Positions 8,345 through 16,656 are shown, counted from the first letter of the stretch. The stretch: DNA of 33,466 nt from Candidatus Omnitrophota bacterium (GCA_018894435.1 JAHIPI010000074.1:1-33466); one strand, 5' to 3'. Numbers and translations: made by a program. Notes: generated by a model from the sequence alone, not told the origin.

Positions 8345-8377
8345 TTCCGCCAAAGGCGGATCCGCCTCAGGCGGAAA
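8345..8377. repeat. 33-bp nested palindromic repeat, intergenic copy (truB-ribF)
   Basis: The outer arms TTCCGCC and GGCGGAA enclose a perfect 14-base palindrome, AGGCGGATCCGCCT on one strand. It differs at a single base from the element at 15402-15434, which lies inside the ligA coding sequence. Here it begins 6 bases after the truB stop. Confidence 0.85.
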
Positions 8378-8382
8378 CCTGG

Positions 8383-9069
8383 TTAGAATTGGCAGATTAG
8401 ATCTGCCGGCTTCAGTTTGTCCAGCGCTACTGCTTGCGATATATCGTATTTGCCGGACCTCGTCCGTCTCAGTTCCGCCATATGGCCGGCGCATCCCAAC
8501 CGTTCGCCTATATCTTGGCAGAGCTGCCTGACGTAAGTACCTTTTGAACAGGAAATATCAAAAATCACATCGGGAAGCGAAATATCTTTTATGCGCATCT
8601 CCTTAATATTTATCCTGCGCGGCTCTCGCGCAACCTCAATGCCTTTTCTTGCTAATTTATATAACGTTTCACCCTTTTGCTTAATCGCGGAATACATAGG
8701 CGGCACCTGTTCGCTCTCTCCCGCGAAGCTCATAATAGCATCCTTGACCATACCGGGAGATATGCCCGTTAAAGAACCTGTGCGTATAACCTTTCCGGAC
8801 GCATCGCCTGTATCGGTAGCACTTCCCAAGCGTAAAGTAACGGCATAATCTTTGTCTTCGTTAAGCAGCGAGTCCGATTTTTTTGTCGCTTTACCTACCA
8901 GGATTATAAGCACACCTGTAGCAATCGGGTCAAGCGTCCCCGCATGGCCTACTCTCTTAGTATTTAAAACTCTTCTTACTATATTGACCACATCGTGGCT
9001 TGTCATGCCTTTCGGCTTGTCCATGACTAATATTCCGTCCAAGCCGTCTACGAACGCCTGTCTGATCAT
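8383..9069 (-). CDS. truB: tRNA pseudouridine(55) synthase
   Basis: Makes pseudouridine 55 in the T-loop of tRNAs. The catalytic motif GHAGTLDPIATG (Asp47) is intact, as are the N-terminal DGILVMDKPKGMTSHDVVN and the later PPMYSAIKQKGETLYKLAR and CSKGTYVRQLCQDIG blocks. At 228 residues it is shorter than the roughly 300-residue E. coli type: it ends soon after the catalytic domain (ALDKLKPADLICQF) and lacks most of the C-terminal PUA-like extension. The ATG overlaps the nrnA stop by 4 bases (9066-9069). A palindromic repeat follows the stop, and truncation by that repeat cannot be excluded. Confidence 0.96.
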   Translation of the reverse strand: MIRQAFVDGLDGILVMDKPKGMTSHDVVNIVRRVLNTKRVGHAGTLDPIATGVLIILVGKATKKSDSLLNEDKDYAVTLRLGSATDTGDASGKVIRTGSLTGISPGMVKDAIMSFAGESEQVPPMYSAIKQKGETLYKLARKGIEVAREPRRINIKEMRIKDISLPDVIFDISCSKGTYVRQLCQDIGERLGCAGHMAELRRTRSGKYDISQAVALDKLKPADLICQF

Positions 9070-10043
9070 AATAGAAACTCTTCCGCCGTATCTAAAACTT
9101 TTATTATCGCTTTATCGAGCGGCTCCTTCAATACACATCCGGATGCCTTGGGATGGCCCCCTCCTCCAAACTTGCTTGCCAGCACATTGACATTGGCGCT
9201 TCCTTTGGAACGGAAACCGACGTGTATACTCTGGGCGTTCTCTAGGTCTTCCCTGAAAAATATCGATATCTCAGTGCCTTCTATCGCCCTGGCAAAATTT
9301 ATGAATCCGTCGGTCCTGTCAGGCGTAGCGTGCGCTTCTTCCATCATCTGTTTGGTTACACATATATAAGCAATCTTACCGTTTTTAGTCACCTTAATGG
9401 TACCGAGCGCCTTGGCCAAGAGCTCCATATCGCCGATATCTTTTGTCTCATAGACCTTCTCCGCTATCTTTGCCGGCTTTATTCCCAATTTTATGAGATC
9501 ACCGCATATCTTGTGTGTTTCGCTAGTCGTGGAATCGTACCTGAAGGAACCCGTATCTGTCAATATGGACACATAAAGTACCGTGGCGATGTCATCAGTA
9601 ATATTCAACCCCATCTCCCTATATAACTTATAGATCATCTCCCCGCAGGATGAGGCATCCGGCTCCACCCAGTTGAAGTCGCCGAAATTCTTGTTGCTGA
9701 CATGGTGGTCTATGTTGATTATGTTTATCTTCTCTCCCGGGGCATTCAAAAGGCTCGCTATCTTGCCGCTTCGCTCTACAGTGGGGCAATCCACTATTAT
9801 CACGTTGGAATAATCTTTAGCTCCTATATTGTTGCCTACGATTATCTTATTCCACGACGGTAAAAATTTATACCTGTCCGGGACAGGGTCACTGTTTACC
9901 ATTATTGCGTTTTTGCCCAGCTGTTTTACCATATAATAAATCCCGATTTCGCTCCCTATGGCATCTCCTTCTACATTTATGTGCGAAGTAATCAGGTAAT
10001 TATCGTATTTTTTGATGGCATCCGCCACGTCTCTTATGCTCAT
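9066..10043 (-). CDS. nrnA: DHH/DHHA1 phosphoesterase, NrnA-like (oligoribonuclease / pAp phosphatase)
   Basis: Predicted to degrade nanoRNAs and 3'-phosphoadenosine 5'-phosphate. The DHH domain has motif I HINVEGDAIGSE (residues 21-32), motif II VDCPTVERSGKI, the DHH motif INIDHHVSN, and STLTDTG-like SILTDTGSF. The DHHA1 domain ends with the GGGGHPKASGC signature. The length of 325 residues is normal. Motif I has Glu25 where the B. subtilis protein has the first Asp of DxD; Glu can also bind metal. It sits between rbfA and truB with ATGA overlaps at both ends, the standard rbfA-nrnA-truB order. Confidence 0.94.
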   Translation of the reverse strand: MSIRDVADAIKKYDNYLITSHINVEGDAIGSEIGIYYMVKQLGKNAIMVNSDPVPDRYKFLPSWNKIIVGNNIGAKDYSNVIIVDCPTVERSGKIASLLNAPGEKINIINIDHHVSNKNFGDFNWVEPDASSCGEMIYKLYREMGLNITDDIATVLYVSILTDTGSFRYDSTTSETHKICGDLIKLGIKPAKIAEKVYETKDIGDMELLAKALGTIKVTKNGKIAYICVTKQMMEEAHATPDRTDGFINFARAIEGTEISIFFREDLENAQSIHVGFRSKGSANVNVLASKFGGGGHPKASGCVLKEPLDKAIIKVLDTAEEFLL

Positions 10044-10405
10044 GCATCCTCCTTCGTCTCTTTTTCTTTGTGTAATCTATCGAATAACTTCTCTATTTTA
10101 TTCGTGTATTCCTGAGATTTGTCTATCTTAAATACTATCTCGGGAGTAAGGCGCAGCTTAAGCCGGTCGCCTATGGCGTTCTTTATAAAACCTTTGGCAT
10201 TATTAAAAGCGACTTCCGTGGATCTTGTCTCTTTTTCATTGCCCAATACTGTATAGTAAACCTTTGCGTAACGAAGGTCCGGCGTAATTTCCACCCTTGT
10301 TATAGTCGTAAAGGCAATCCTTGGGTCCTTAAGCTCCTCTTGTATCATCGTACCTATTTCCCTTCTTATTGCATTTGCCACTCTCTGCGGACGCTTCCTC
10401 GTCAT
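10040..10405 (-). CDS. rbfA: 30S ribosome-binding factor A
   Basis: Small KH-fold protein that assists late maturation of the 16S rRNA 5' end and the 30S subunit. The 121-residue product matches family length. Visible landmarks are the N-terminal RPQRVANAIRREIGTMIQEE, the LKDPRI motif, TITRVEITPDLRYAKVYYTV and the C-terminal LRLTPEIVFKIDKS. It is coupled by 4-base ATGA overlaps to the CCA enzyme gene before it and to nrnA after it. Confidence 0.97.
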   Translation of the reverse strand: MTRKRPQRVANAIRREIGTMIQEELKDPRIAFTTITRVEITPDLRYAKVYYTVLGNEKETRSTEVAFNNAKGFIKNAIGDRLKLRLTPEIVFKIDKSQEYTNKIEKLFDRLHKEKETKEDA

Positions 10406-11709
10406 AATATCTCCGTTTCGTGTATTAATAATTGTGTTCTCGCAAATGCTAATTCATCTTGCCTTGTAGTAACCACGCCGTCTATCTTAGCATAAAGCGT
10501 CTTTTGCAGTATTTCGGCAAAATACGGTCCTGGCTGCTTGCCGAGGCGCTTAATATCTTCTCCTCCTATTGAAAGGCGGGCCCATTTATACTTTTTCAAA
10601 AATGCGCCAATTCTTCTTTTCGCAAGTTGGCTGGTACATTTAGCCATTATAAAGAGCAGCGCCTCCGAAGTAAGCGGTACGAGTACGCTGTATATCTCAC
10701 TCGGCCTCGTAGTTTTTTTTGCCGATAGAAGCGCAAGGATCTTCTTCTCGGATTTTTTCACCGCGGCTATGCTTGACCTGTCGCTGCGCTTCATCATAAG
10801 CCTGGCGCATACTTTCATGGCTTCGCTGAAACTAAGGCTGTCTATCAGCGCCATAAAATAGACAAGCCACAAATATAGGGGCCGTTCTTTGAAAAAATCG
10901 CCGCCGTATAATCCAGCCGCCTTTTTTACATTTCTGCAGATCTCCTCCTCGGCAGTACCAAATCTTACCTTTGAGCTTATAAACCTGAGCTCATCAAGGC
11001 CGTTCATCCTCTTTGTGACCTTAACAGGATCTTTTTCTCCGAGCAATAGCTCTATCTCCGTACGCAACCTCTCTCCGGAGACCCCATCAAACATCCGCGC
11101 GCCTTTCGCATTTCTGATAAGCCGGGCCGTAACGTCGTCCATTCTAAAGCCATACCTTTGTTCAAAACGAACCGCTCTGAAGATCCGGGTGGGATCGTCT
11201 ATAAAGCTCTTTTCGTGCAGTACCCTTATTCTCTTTTTCGCAAGATCTTTTGTACCGCCAAAAAAGTCTATCAGCGTTCCGAAATCTTTGCGATTTATAC
11301 TGAGTGCCATCGCGTTTATCGTGAAATCGCGCCTTTGTAAATCGTCTTTTATCGAACTGAATTCCACCAAAGGAAGCGCGGCCGGTTTCTCGTAGAACTC
11401 CCGCCTAGCCGTAGCTATATCTATTTTTATCCGGGGCTTTTTTCGCATTATCAAACTTGCCGTTCCGAATTTTTTATGCACCACGAGCGCCGCGCCTATT
11501 TTATGGGCACAAAGCGCGGCAAACGCCGGACCATCGCCTTCTACCACAATATCCAAATCCATATTTTTAACACCCAGCAGGATATCGCGGACTAAACCGC
11601 CTACCAAATACGCCTTATACCCTCCTTTTTCTGCCAACTTTGCTATTTTATTAACGATCAGGAGAATATCTTTCGGCAATAATAAACGCAAATTATGGGT
11701 CATTTTCAT
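10402..11709 (-). CDS. CCA tRNA nucleotidyltransferase / poly(A) polymerase family protein
   Basis: Class II nucleotidyltransferase expected to add or repair the tRNA 3' CCA end. The head domain has GGLVRDILLG followed by the catalytic DLD pair, then the B-motif RRDFTINAMALSI and the D-motif DPTRIFRAVRFEQRYGF. The C-terminal half is helical without an HD motif. Family members can be CCA-adding, A-adding, CC-adding or poly(A) polymerases, and motifs alone do not separate these. The longest frame opens with GTG at 11724 (440 residues). I prefer the ATG at 11709 (MKMTHNLRLL, 435 residues) because GGAAG lies 8 bases upstream. The stop overlaps rbfA (ATGA). Confidence 0.92.
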   Translation of the reverse strand: MKMTHNLRLLLPKDILLIVNKIAKLAEKGGYKAYLVGGLVRDILLGVKNMDLDIVVEGDGPAFAALCAHKIGAALVVHKKFGTASLIMRKKPRIKIDIATARREFYEKPAALPLVEFSSIKDDLQRRDFTINAMALSINRKDFGTLIDFFGGTKDLAKKRIRVLHEKSFIDDPTRIFRAVRFEQRYGFRMDDVTARLIRNAKGARMFDGVSGERLRTEIELLLGEKDPVKVTKRMNGLDELRFISSKVRFGTAEEEICRNVKKAAGLYGGDFFKERPLYLWLVYFMALIDSLSFSEAMKVCARLMMKRSDRSSIAAVKKSEKKILALLSAKKTTRPSEIYSVLVPLTSEALLFIMAKCTSQLAKRRIGAFLKKYKWARLSIGGEDIKRLGKQPGPYFAEILQKTLYAKIDGVVTTRQDELAFARTQLLIHETEIL

Positions 11710-11748
11710 AATATCATCTTCCACTCAATATACTCGCTAAACGCTAAA

Positions 11749-12636
11749 TTACGGCCTTGGATGAAACTGCCTGTGAATCATCTTGAGCCGTTCTTTATTT
11801 ATGTGGGTATAAATCTGTGTTGTTGAGATATTGACGTGTCCTAACATCTCCTGAACCGACCTCAAATCCGCCCCTCTTTCCAAAAGATGTGTCGCGAAGG
11901 AATGTCTCAGAGTATGAGGGGTTATGTTCTTTCCGATGCGCGCCAATTTCGCATAAGATTTTATGATCTTCCAGAACATCTGCCGGGTCATCTTATGGCC
12001 GAGCCTTGTAAGAAAAAGGCCCTTTTCGGAAGCGGATCTTACGAGTTCGGGCCTTATCCTATCACGGTATCTTTTAATCGCCGTCTGGGCCGCTTTGCCG
12101 AGGGGCACAATCCTCTCCTTGGAGCCCTTACCGAAACACTTGACAATGCCCAGCTCAAGATTTGCGTCCTGGTCATCAAGATTGACCACCTCCGAAACTC
12201 TCATCCCCGTGGCGTACATGACCTCAAGGCACGCTTTGTCTCTTATTCCTATCCAGCCCTTTAAGTTGGGCGTTCTCAAGAGCCGGTCCACCTCATCCGT
12301 TGAAAGCGCGTCGGGCAGGTGCTTCCACAGTCTAGGCGTGTCTATAACGCTGGTTATATCGGTCTTAACAAAGCCTTCTCTGGTGAGAAACCTGAAAAAT
12401 GTCTTCATCGCGGCAAGCGAGCGCGCGATTGAATTGGCGGATAATCCTTTATCCTTTTCGGAGAGCATAAAATCCGTTACGTCGGATTTCTTTGCGGCGA
12501 CAAACGAGGATACACCTTTTTTTTTAAGATACCCTGAGAATTTGTATAGGTCCCTCTCGTAGGATACGAGAGTATTTTTAGCTAATCCCCTTTCAATGGA
12601 AAGGTAATCCAGAAATTGCGCTATATTGTCTTTCAC
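11749..12636 (-). CDS. xerD: Tyrosine recombinase XerD/XerC
   Basis: Site-specific recombinase of the type that resolves chromosome dimers at dif. The 295-residue protein has the SAM-like N-terminal core-binding domain (residues 1-90) and a complete catalytic domain: Arg146 in ATGMRVSEV, Lys170 in CFGKGSKER, His241 and Arg244 in HTLRHSFATH, His267 in MLGHVN and the nucleophile Tyr276 in TTQIYTHI. It lies within a housekeeping operon rather than beside an integration site, and only one copy is in the window, so a Xer role is favoured over a phage integrase. XerC and XerD cannot be separated by eye. A dif site was not identified. Confidence 0.93.
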   Translation of the reverse strand: MKDNIAQFLDYLSIERGLAKNTLVSYERDLYKFSGYLKKKGVSSFVAAKKSDVTDFMLSEKDKGLSANSIARSLAAMKTFFRFLTREGFVKTDITSVIDTPRLWKHLPDALSTDEVDRLLRTPNLKGWIGIRDKACLEVMYATGMRVSEVVNLDDQDANLELGIVKCFGKGSKERIVPLGKAAQTAIKRYRDRIRPELVRSASEKGLFLTRLGHKMTRQMFWKIIKSYAKLARIGKNITPHTLRHSFATHLLERGADLRSVQEMLGHVNISTTQIYTHINKERLKMIHRQFHPRP

Positions 12637-12659
12637 GGCTATCTGTATAAGGTTAAGCG

Positions 12660-13289
12660 TTAAGTTACGGATGCGTTGACAAAGCCGTTATGCAGCTTTT
12701 CAGCCCCTATCGTACTGGACGGCCCGTGCCCCGGATAGACTATAGTATTATCATCCAGGACCAGCAATTTTTCCCTTATAGAATCTATCAACTTCTTTTC
12801 GGAACCGTAAGGAAAATCGGTCCTGCCTACACCGCCCATAAACAAGGTGTCGCCGGTAAAGACGAAACCCCTCCCCAAAAGCGATATACTGCCCGGTGTA
12901 TGGCCCGGCGTATGTATGACCTTAAGCCCACAGGATCCTATCTCTATGATGTCTCCTTCTTCAAGGATACGGCTCGCTTCCGGGCTTTTTATGGAGAAAC
13001 CGAAAGACGCGGACATATTAAGTTTGGAATTACGCAAAAAGTCTACATCCAGTCTATGGATATAAATAGGCGCCTTGAATTTGCCATTTGACGAGATATG
13101 ATCGCCATGGCCGTGTGTATTTATTACGCACTTTATATTGAATCCGTGTCTTTCTATTTCCCGCTTTATCCCGTTACCGTCTGAGCCGGGATCTATAATA
13201 GCGGCTTCCCTCGTCTGGGGATCTGCAAGGATATAGCAGTTGGTCTCAAGGGCGCCGACCACAACCCTTTTTATAAACATCTTGTCCAC
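12660..13289 (-). CDS. Metallo-beta-lactamase-fold hydrolase (glyoxalase II-like)
   Basis: Cytoplasmic binuclear metal hydrolase of 209 residues. The metal motif is THGHGDH (His59, His61, Asp63, His64), followed by HTPGHTPGSISLL, the GDTLFMGGVGRTDFPYGS block and the final YPGHGPSSTIGAEK histidine. This subgroup of small proteins includes glyoxalase II-like thioesterases and related hydrolases; the substrate cannot be assigned. It starts with GTG (13287-13289), preceded by GGAGG at 13298-13302. The Shine-Dalgarno directly abuts the hairpin repeat lying between this gene and the lipoprotein gene. Confidence 0.9.
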   Translation of the reverse strand: MDKMFIKRVVVGALETNCYILADPQTREAAIIDPGSDGNGIKREIERHGFNIKCVINTHGHGDHISSNGKFKAPIYIHRLDVDFLRNSKLNMSASFGFSIKSPEASRILEEGDIIEIGSCGLKVIHTPGHTPGSISLLGRGFVFTGDTLFMGGVGRTDFPYGSEKKLIDSIREKLLVLDDNTIVYPGHGPSSTIGAEKLHNGFVNASVT

Positions 13290-13302
13290 TTTTTAAGCCT
13301 CC

Positions 13303-13385
13303 GATTTGCTCCTCTATCACCCGGTGAGCAAATCGTCCCGAGTAAAATCGAGGGGCGAATTGCCCTCTATAGAGGGATTTTACTC
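13303..13385. repeat. Dispersed repeat with hairpins, CTCGGGAC family, copy 2 (lipoprotein / MBL junction)
   Basis: Three self-complementary parts are visible: GATTTGCTC/GAGCAAATC (13303-13311 with 13326-13334), GAGTAAAATC/GATTTTACTC (13340-13349 with 13376-13385), and the palindrome CCCTCTATAGAGGG (13363-13376). On the minus strand the central part reads CCCCTCGATTTTACTCGGGACG, split here as CCCCTCGATTTT plus ACTCGGGACG, the same framework as the gapA leader element. The lipoprotein stop codon (13380-13382) lies inside one arm. The element ends at the GGAGG of the next gene. Confidence 0.75.
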
Positions 13386-13868
13386 ATCTGTTTTTATATA
13401 TTTACGCATCCTTTTATATGAAAACTCGTCCTGTACCACCCTTCCCACCCTCGCAACAATCCGCCGATTGTTTGTGTTGTCTTTTACGCACTCCATCCGG
13501 TTCTTCATCCTCTCCATCACCGCTTGCATATCATTTATCTGGACATCCAGTTTCTTTGCCTCTTCCTCGTCCAGAAGGTCTCTCATGGCCGTCAGGTACT
13601 TGAGCGATTCGTTCAGATTAAAGACATCCCTGGTATAATTTGTATCGTCCGTCCTCTCCAGTTCAGCATGCCAGTTATGCCAAAGGATGTAATTCTTTAC
13701 ATATCTCTCGGGCGCGGGCCTTGGTTTATAATCCTCTACCTGATAGAAAGAGTAATCCTCTTTTCCGGGATCCTTTTTTCGTACAAATTTTTTCATAATA
13801 TCGCCGCATCCGGCTAAGACGATGACCATTAAAACCACGCACCATATTAATAAAAATTTCTTCGTCAT
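13380..13868 (-). CDS. Predicted lipoprotein, function unknown
   Basis: The 162-residue protein begins with a lipoprotein signal: basic MTKKF, a hydrophobic core and the lipobox VLAGC with Cys21 as the lipidated residue. The rest is hydrophilic: a Tyr-rich segment (EDYSFYQVEDYKPRPAPERY), then a helical, charged region with DLLDEEEAKKLDVQINDMQAVMERMKNR, likely coiled coil, and a basic end. I do not recognise a family. It follows ligA by 10 bases and precedes the metallo-hydrolase gene. The final codon and stop are embedded in a repeat, so the natural C-terminus may have been altered by repeat insertion. Confidence 0.8.
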   Translation of the reverse strand: MTKKFLLIWCVVLMVIVLAGCGDIMKKFVRKKDPGKEDYSFYQVEDYKPRPAPERYVKNYILWHNWHAELERTDDTNYTRDVFNLNESLKYLTAMRDLLDEEEAKKLDVQINDMQAVMERMKNRMECVKDNTNNRRIVARVGRVVQDEFSYKRMRKYIKTDE

Positions 13869-13878
13869 ATTGTTCCCT

Positions 13879-15927
13879 TTATTTTATCATATCTTTAAAC
13901 TCTTCTTCGCTGACTATCTTTACGCCGAGCGACTTTGCCTTGTCGTATTTGGAACCTGGCTCGGCCCCGGCCACAACTATGCCTGTCTCTTTGCTGACGC
14001 TTGACGATACTCTTCCCCCGAGCTTGCGGACAAGTTCCTCCGCTTCGCTTCTTGTTATAGAAGATAATCCTCCCGTAAAGACAATGCTCTTCCCATCAAA
14101 AATGCCCTTTCGCCCGGAGACTTCTTCTTCCATCCTTACGCCGGCTTTGCGAAACTTTTCAAGGACCTTAAGATTCGCCTTATTGTTGAAAAAAGCATGT
14201 ATGCTTTCTGCTACTATAGGCCCTATCTCTTTATGCGACTCGAGCGATTCTATGCTCTGCCTGGCTATCCTATCTATTGAACCGTAATGCTTATATAAAA
14301 GCCACGCCACATGAACCCCGACATGGCGTATGCCAAGGGCAAATATAAGCCGAAAGAGCTCGTTTTGTTTACTCTTTTCGATACCGTCTATTAAATTCCT
14401 GGCGGATTTGTCGGCGAATCGTTCCAGGTTCTTCACGTCCTCAAATCCGAGATAGTAGAGGTCTCCGTAGTCACGCACCATCTTCTTCTCTACCAGCTGG
14501 CTTACAACCCTCTCGCCCAGCCCCTCTATATCCATGGCGCCCCTTGAAGCAAAATGGATTATCCTCTGCTCTATCTGCGCCCGGCACGAAATATTATCGC
14601 ATCTTACGGCGACCTCATTTTCGGGCCTTATAGTACCTGCTCCGCAAACAGGGCATTCTTTGGGCATCCTGAACTTCTCTTCTCCCCCGGTACGCCGCTC
14701 CTTTACTACGCTTATGACCTGCGGTATGATCTCGCCGCTCTTTTCTATAATAACGGTATCACCTATTCTTATATCTCTTCGCTCTATCTCGTCTATATTG
14801 TGAAGCGTAGAGCGCGATACCGTCGAGCCTGATATGTGGACGGGTTTTAATAAAGCAACGGGTGTCAGGGTCCCGGTCCTCCCTACCTGCACGATAATAT
14901 CCAGAAGTTTTGTTTCCTTTCGCTCCGCCGGAAATTTATACGCTATCATCCAGCGGGGGCTTTTAGTAGTCGAACCCAGCTTTTTCTGGTAGTCAAAAGA
15001 ATTAACTTTCACTACCATGCCGTCAACAGGATACTCGAGCGTGTCCTTTTTCTTTTCCCAGCTGTCACAATATTTTATCACATCCTCTATCCCGGAAAAC
15101 TTCGCGATATGAGGATTGACCCTCATGCCCGCAGAATCGAGATACCGAAGAAGTTCGTACTGGCTGCTTATTTTAACACTGAGAAGCGCGCCTACGCCAT
15201 GCACCAATATGCTCAGATGCCTTTTTGCGACTATCGCCGGGTCCAGAAGTTTAAGCGAGCCGGCCGCGGCATTCCGCGGATTCGCAAAAAGTTCTTCGCC
15301 CGCCTTTTCTTTTTCGGCATTGACCTTCAGGAAATCCTTTTCCGACATATATACTTCGCCGCGGACTTCCATTAAGGCCGGCACTTTACGATGATCTTTC
15401 TTTCCGCCAAAGGCGGATCCGCCTCCGGCGGAAAGGCGAGCCGGTATAGCCGACATAGTCAATATATTATGCGTAACTACATCACCTTCTCTGCCGTCGC
15501 CCCTTGTCGCGCCGCTTTCCAGTTTTCCGTTTTTATAAAGAAGCGAGATGCTCGCGCCGTCAACCTTAAGCTCAACAACGTACTCAACTTTATCTATTCC
15601 TAAATTCTTTTTGACGCGTCCGTCAAATGCCCTGAGTTCATCCGCATTGTAAGTATTATCCATACTCAGCATCGGCACTATATGTTTTGCGGCCGGAAAC
15701 TCTCCGGTCGGCGCCCCGCCCACCTTTTCGGTGGGAGAACCAGCTGCTTTAAACTGCGGATACTTCCCCTCGAGAGAGGCCAATTCCTTTAAAAGGCCGT
15801 CGTATTCCTGATCGGAAACAGTTGGAGCGGCATCTTCATAATATAACTTATTATATCGCTCTATCTCATTTCTTAATCTTTCGATGCGCTTTTTCACATC
15901 CGCGTTCTTCAACTTATCTTCCCTCAT
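13879..15927 (-). CDS. ligA: NAD-dependent DNA ligase LigA
   Basis: Seals nicks in DNA replication and repair using NAD+. Domains in order: Ia (YYEDAAPTVSDQEYDGLLKEL), adenylation domain with the nucleophile Lys in ELKVDGASIS (residue 121 from this start; E. coli Lys115), OB fold, four-Cys zinc finger (CPVCGAGTIR...CDNISCRAQ), helix-hairpin-helix domain, and a C-terminal BRCT domain (FDGKSIVFTGGLSSITRSEA onward). The frame opens at 15963. I chose MREDKLKNADVKKRIERLR at 15927, and a TTG at 15912 after AGGGAAG is a serious alternative. A palindromic repeat at 15402-15434 is translated in frame between IPARL and VPALMEVRGEVYMS, adding about a dozen Gly-rich residues to the adenylation domain surface. 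Confidence 0.97.
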   Translation of the reverse strand: MREDKLKNADVKKRIERLRNEIERYNKLYYEDAAPTVSDQEYDGLLKELASLEGKYPQFKAAGSPTEKVGGAPTGEFPAAKHIVPMLSMDNTYNADELRAFDGRVKKNLGIDKVEYVVELKVDGASISLLYKNGKLESGATRGDGREGDVVTHNILTMSAIPARLSAGGGSAFGGKKDHRKVPALMEVRGEVYMSEKDFLKVNAEKEKAGEELFANPRNAAAGSLKLLDPAIVAKRHLSILVHGVGALLSVKISSQYELLRYLDSAGMRVNPHIAKFSGIEDVIKYCDSWEKKKDTLEYPVDGMVVKVNSFDYQKKLGSTTKSPRWMIAYKFPAERKETKLLDIIVQVGRTGTLTPVALLKPVHISGSTVSRSTLHNIDEIERRDIRIGDTVIIEKSGEIIPQVISVVKERRTGGEEKFRMPKECPVCGAGTIRPENEVAVRCDNISCRAQIEQRIIHFASRGAMDIEGLGERVVSQLVEKKMVRDYGDLYYLGFEDVKNLERFADKSARNLIDGIEKSKQNELFRLIFALGIRHVGVHVAWLLYKHYGSIDRIARQSIESLESHKEIGPIVAESIHAFFNNKANLKVLEKFRKAGVRMEEEVSGRKGIFDGKSIVFTGGLSSITRSEAEELVRKLGGRVSSSVSKETGIVVAGAEPGSKYDKAKSLGVKIVSEEEFKDMIK
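15402..15434. repeat. 33-bp nested palindromic repeat, in-frame copy inside ligA
   Basis: This differs by one base in 33 from the intergenic element at 8345-8377. It is read through by ligA on the minus strand as SAGGGSAFGGK, in a position where LigA proteins usually pass directly from the IPxxL segment to the xVLEVRGEV-type strand. The length of 33 bases is a multiple of three and the reading frame used has no stop. Confidence 0.85.
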
Positions 15928-16639
15928 TAAGCCGGGCGGCCAATACAGGCGGAAGCCCTGCATCTATGATCTTCTTCGCCGCCTTTTTTACATCGTAGGG
16001 GGCTCTCTTTATTTCCGCGTAACTTTTTTCGGTATCAAAGACCGCGTAAGACGCGCGCGGATCGCCGTCTCTCGGCTGGCCTACCGAGCCCACATTAATT
16101 ATGTACCGTGCGCCTTTTTCTATTTTGACTTCGGATTCCGGTAAAAATGCCACGCCCTTCCGGCCTTTGGCGCAAATCAAGGGCAAGTGAGAATGGCCTA
16201 TAAAACATAACTCACCCTTCATGAGGCCGAATGTCGCCAGTGCCTGCGATGTATCAAGTATATAATGAAACTCTTCCGGCTCGTTAAGAGAGCCGTGGAC
16301 GGCTGTAATATTTTCATCCTCATAAACGAGGCTAAGTGCTTTAAGATACTCTTTTTCCTCTACAACAAGCCTCTTCGATGTCCACTCTATGGCTTCTTTT
16401 GCAAAGTCATTAAAGTATGATGTTGTCAATATGCCGGCAGAGGCCCAATCGTGATTACCCGCGACTACCTTATCGGTAATCTTCCGCGTAAGGTCTATGC
16501 AGTCAGAAGGTTCGGCCCCGTAGCCGACTATATCTCCGATGCAGATATATATATCTATATTCTCTTCTTTTAGAGAAGTTATAACCGTTTGAAAGGCCTC
16601 GCCGTTTGAGTGCACGTCCGAGAATATGCCGTAACGCAT
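15914..16639 (-). CDS. Calcineurin-like metallophosphoesterase (YfcE/MJ0936-like)
   Basis: Binuclear metal phosphodiesterase of 241 residues with all motifs: Asp8 and His10 in FSDVHSNGEA, Asp36 in CIGDIVGYG, GNHDW (61-65), the histidine in AVHGSLNE, and FIGHSHLPL. The NVGSVGQPRDGDPRASY segment near the C-terminus is characteristic of this subgroup of small bacterial and archaeal phosphodiesterases. The natural substrate is unknown. It follows the TPR gene by 17 bases and overlaps the ligA start region, which suggests one transcript. Confidence 0.9.
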   Translation of the reverse strand: MRYGIFSDVHSNGEAFQTVITSLKEENIDIYICIGDIVGYGAEPSDCIDLTRKITDKVVAGNHDWASAGILTTSYFNDFAKEAIEWTSKRLVVEEKEYLKALSLVYEDENITAVHGSLNEPEEFHYILDTSQALATFGLMKGELCFIGHSHLPLICAKGRKGVAFLPESEVKIEKGARYIINVGSVGQPRDGDPRASYAVFDTEKSYAEIKRAPYDVKKAAKKIIDAGLPPVLAARLNEGR

Positions 16640-16656
16640 AGGGAATATCCCTAATA

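Noticed and set aside
8255-8494. Small minus-strand frame covering the truB end and ribF start
   Set aside because: It overlaps truB and ribF in another frame and includes the palindromic repeat; no family resemblance.
11749-12636. Phage integrase or genomic-island marker
   Set aside because: The recombinase matches XerC/D in length and motifs, lies inside a housekeeping gene run, and has no attachment-site repeats or phage genes nearby; the only tRNA is 7 kb away.
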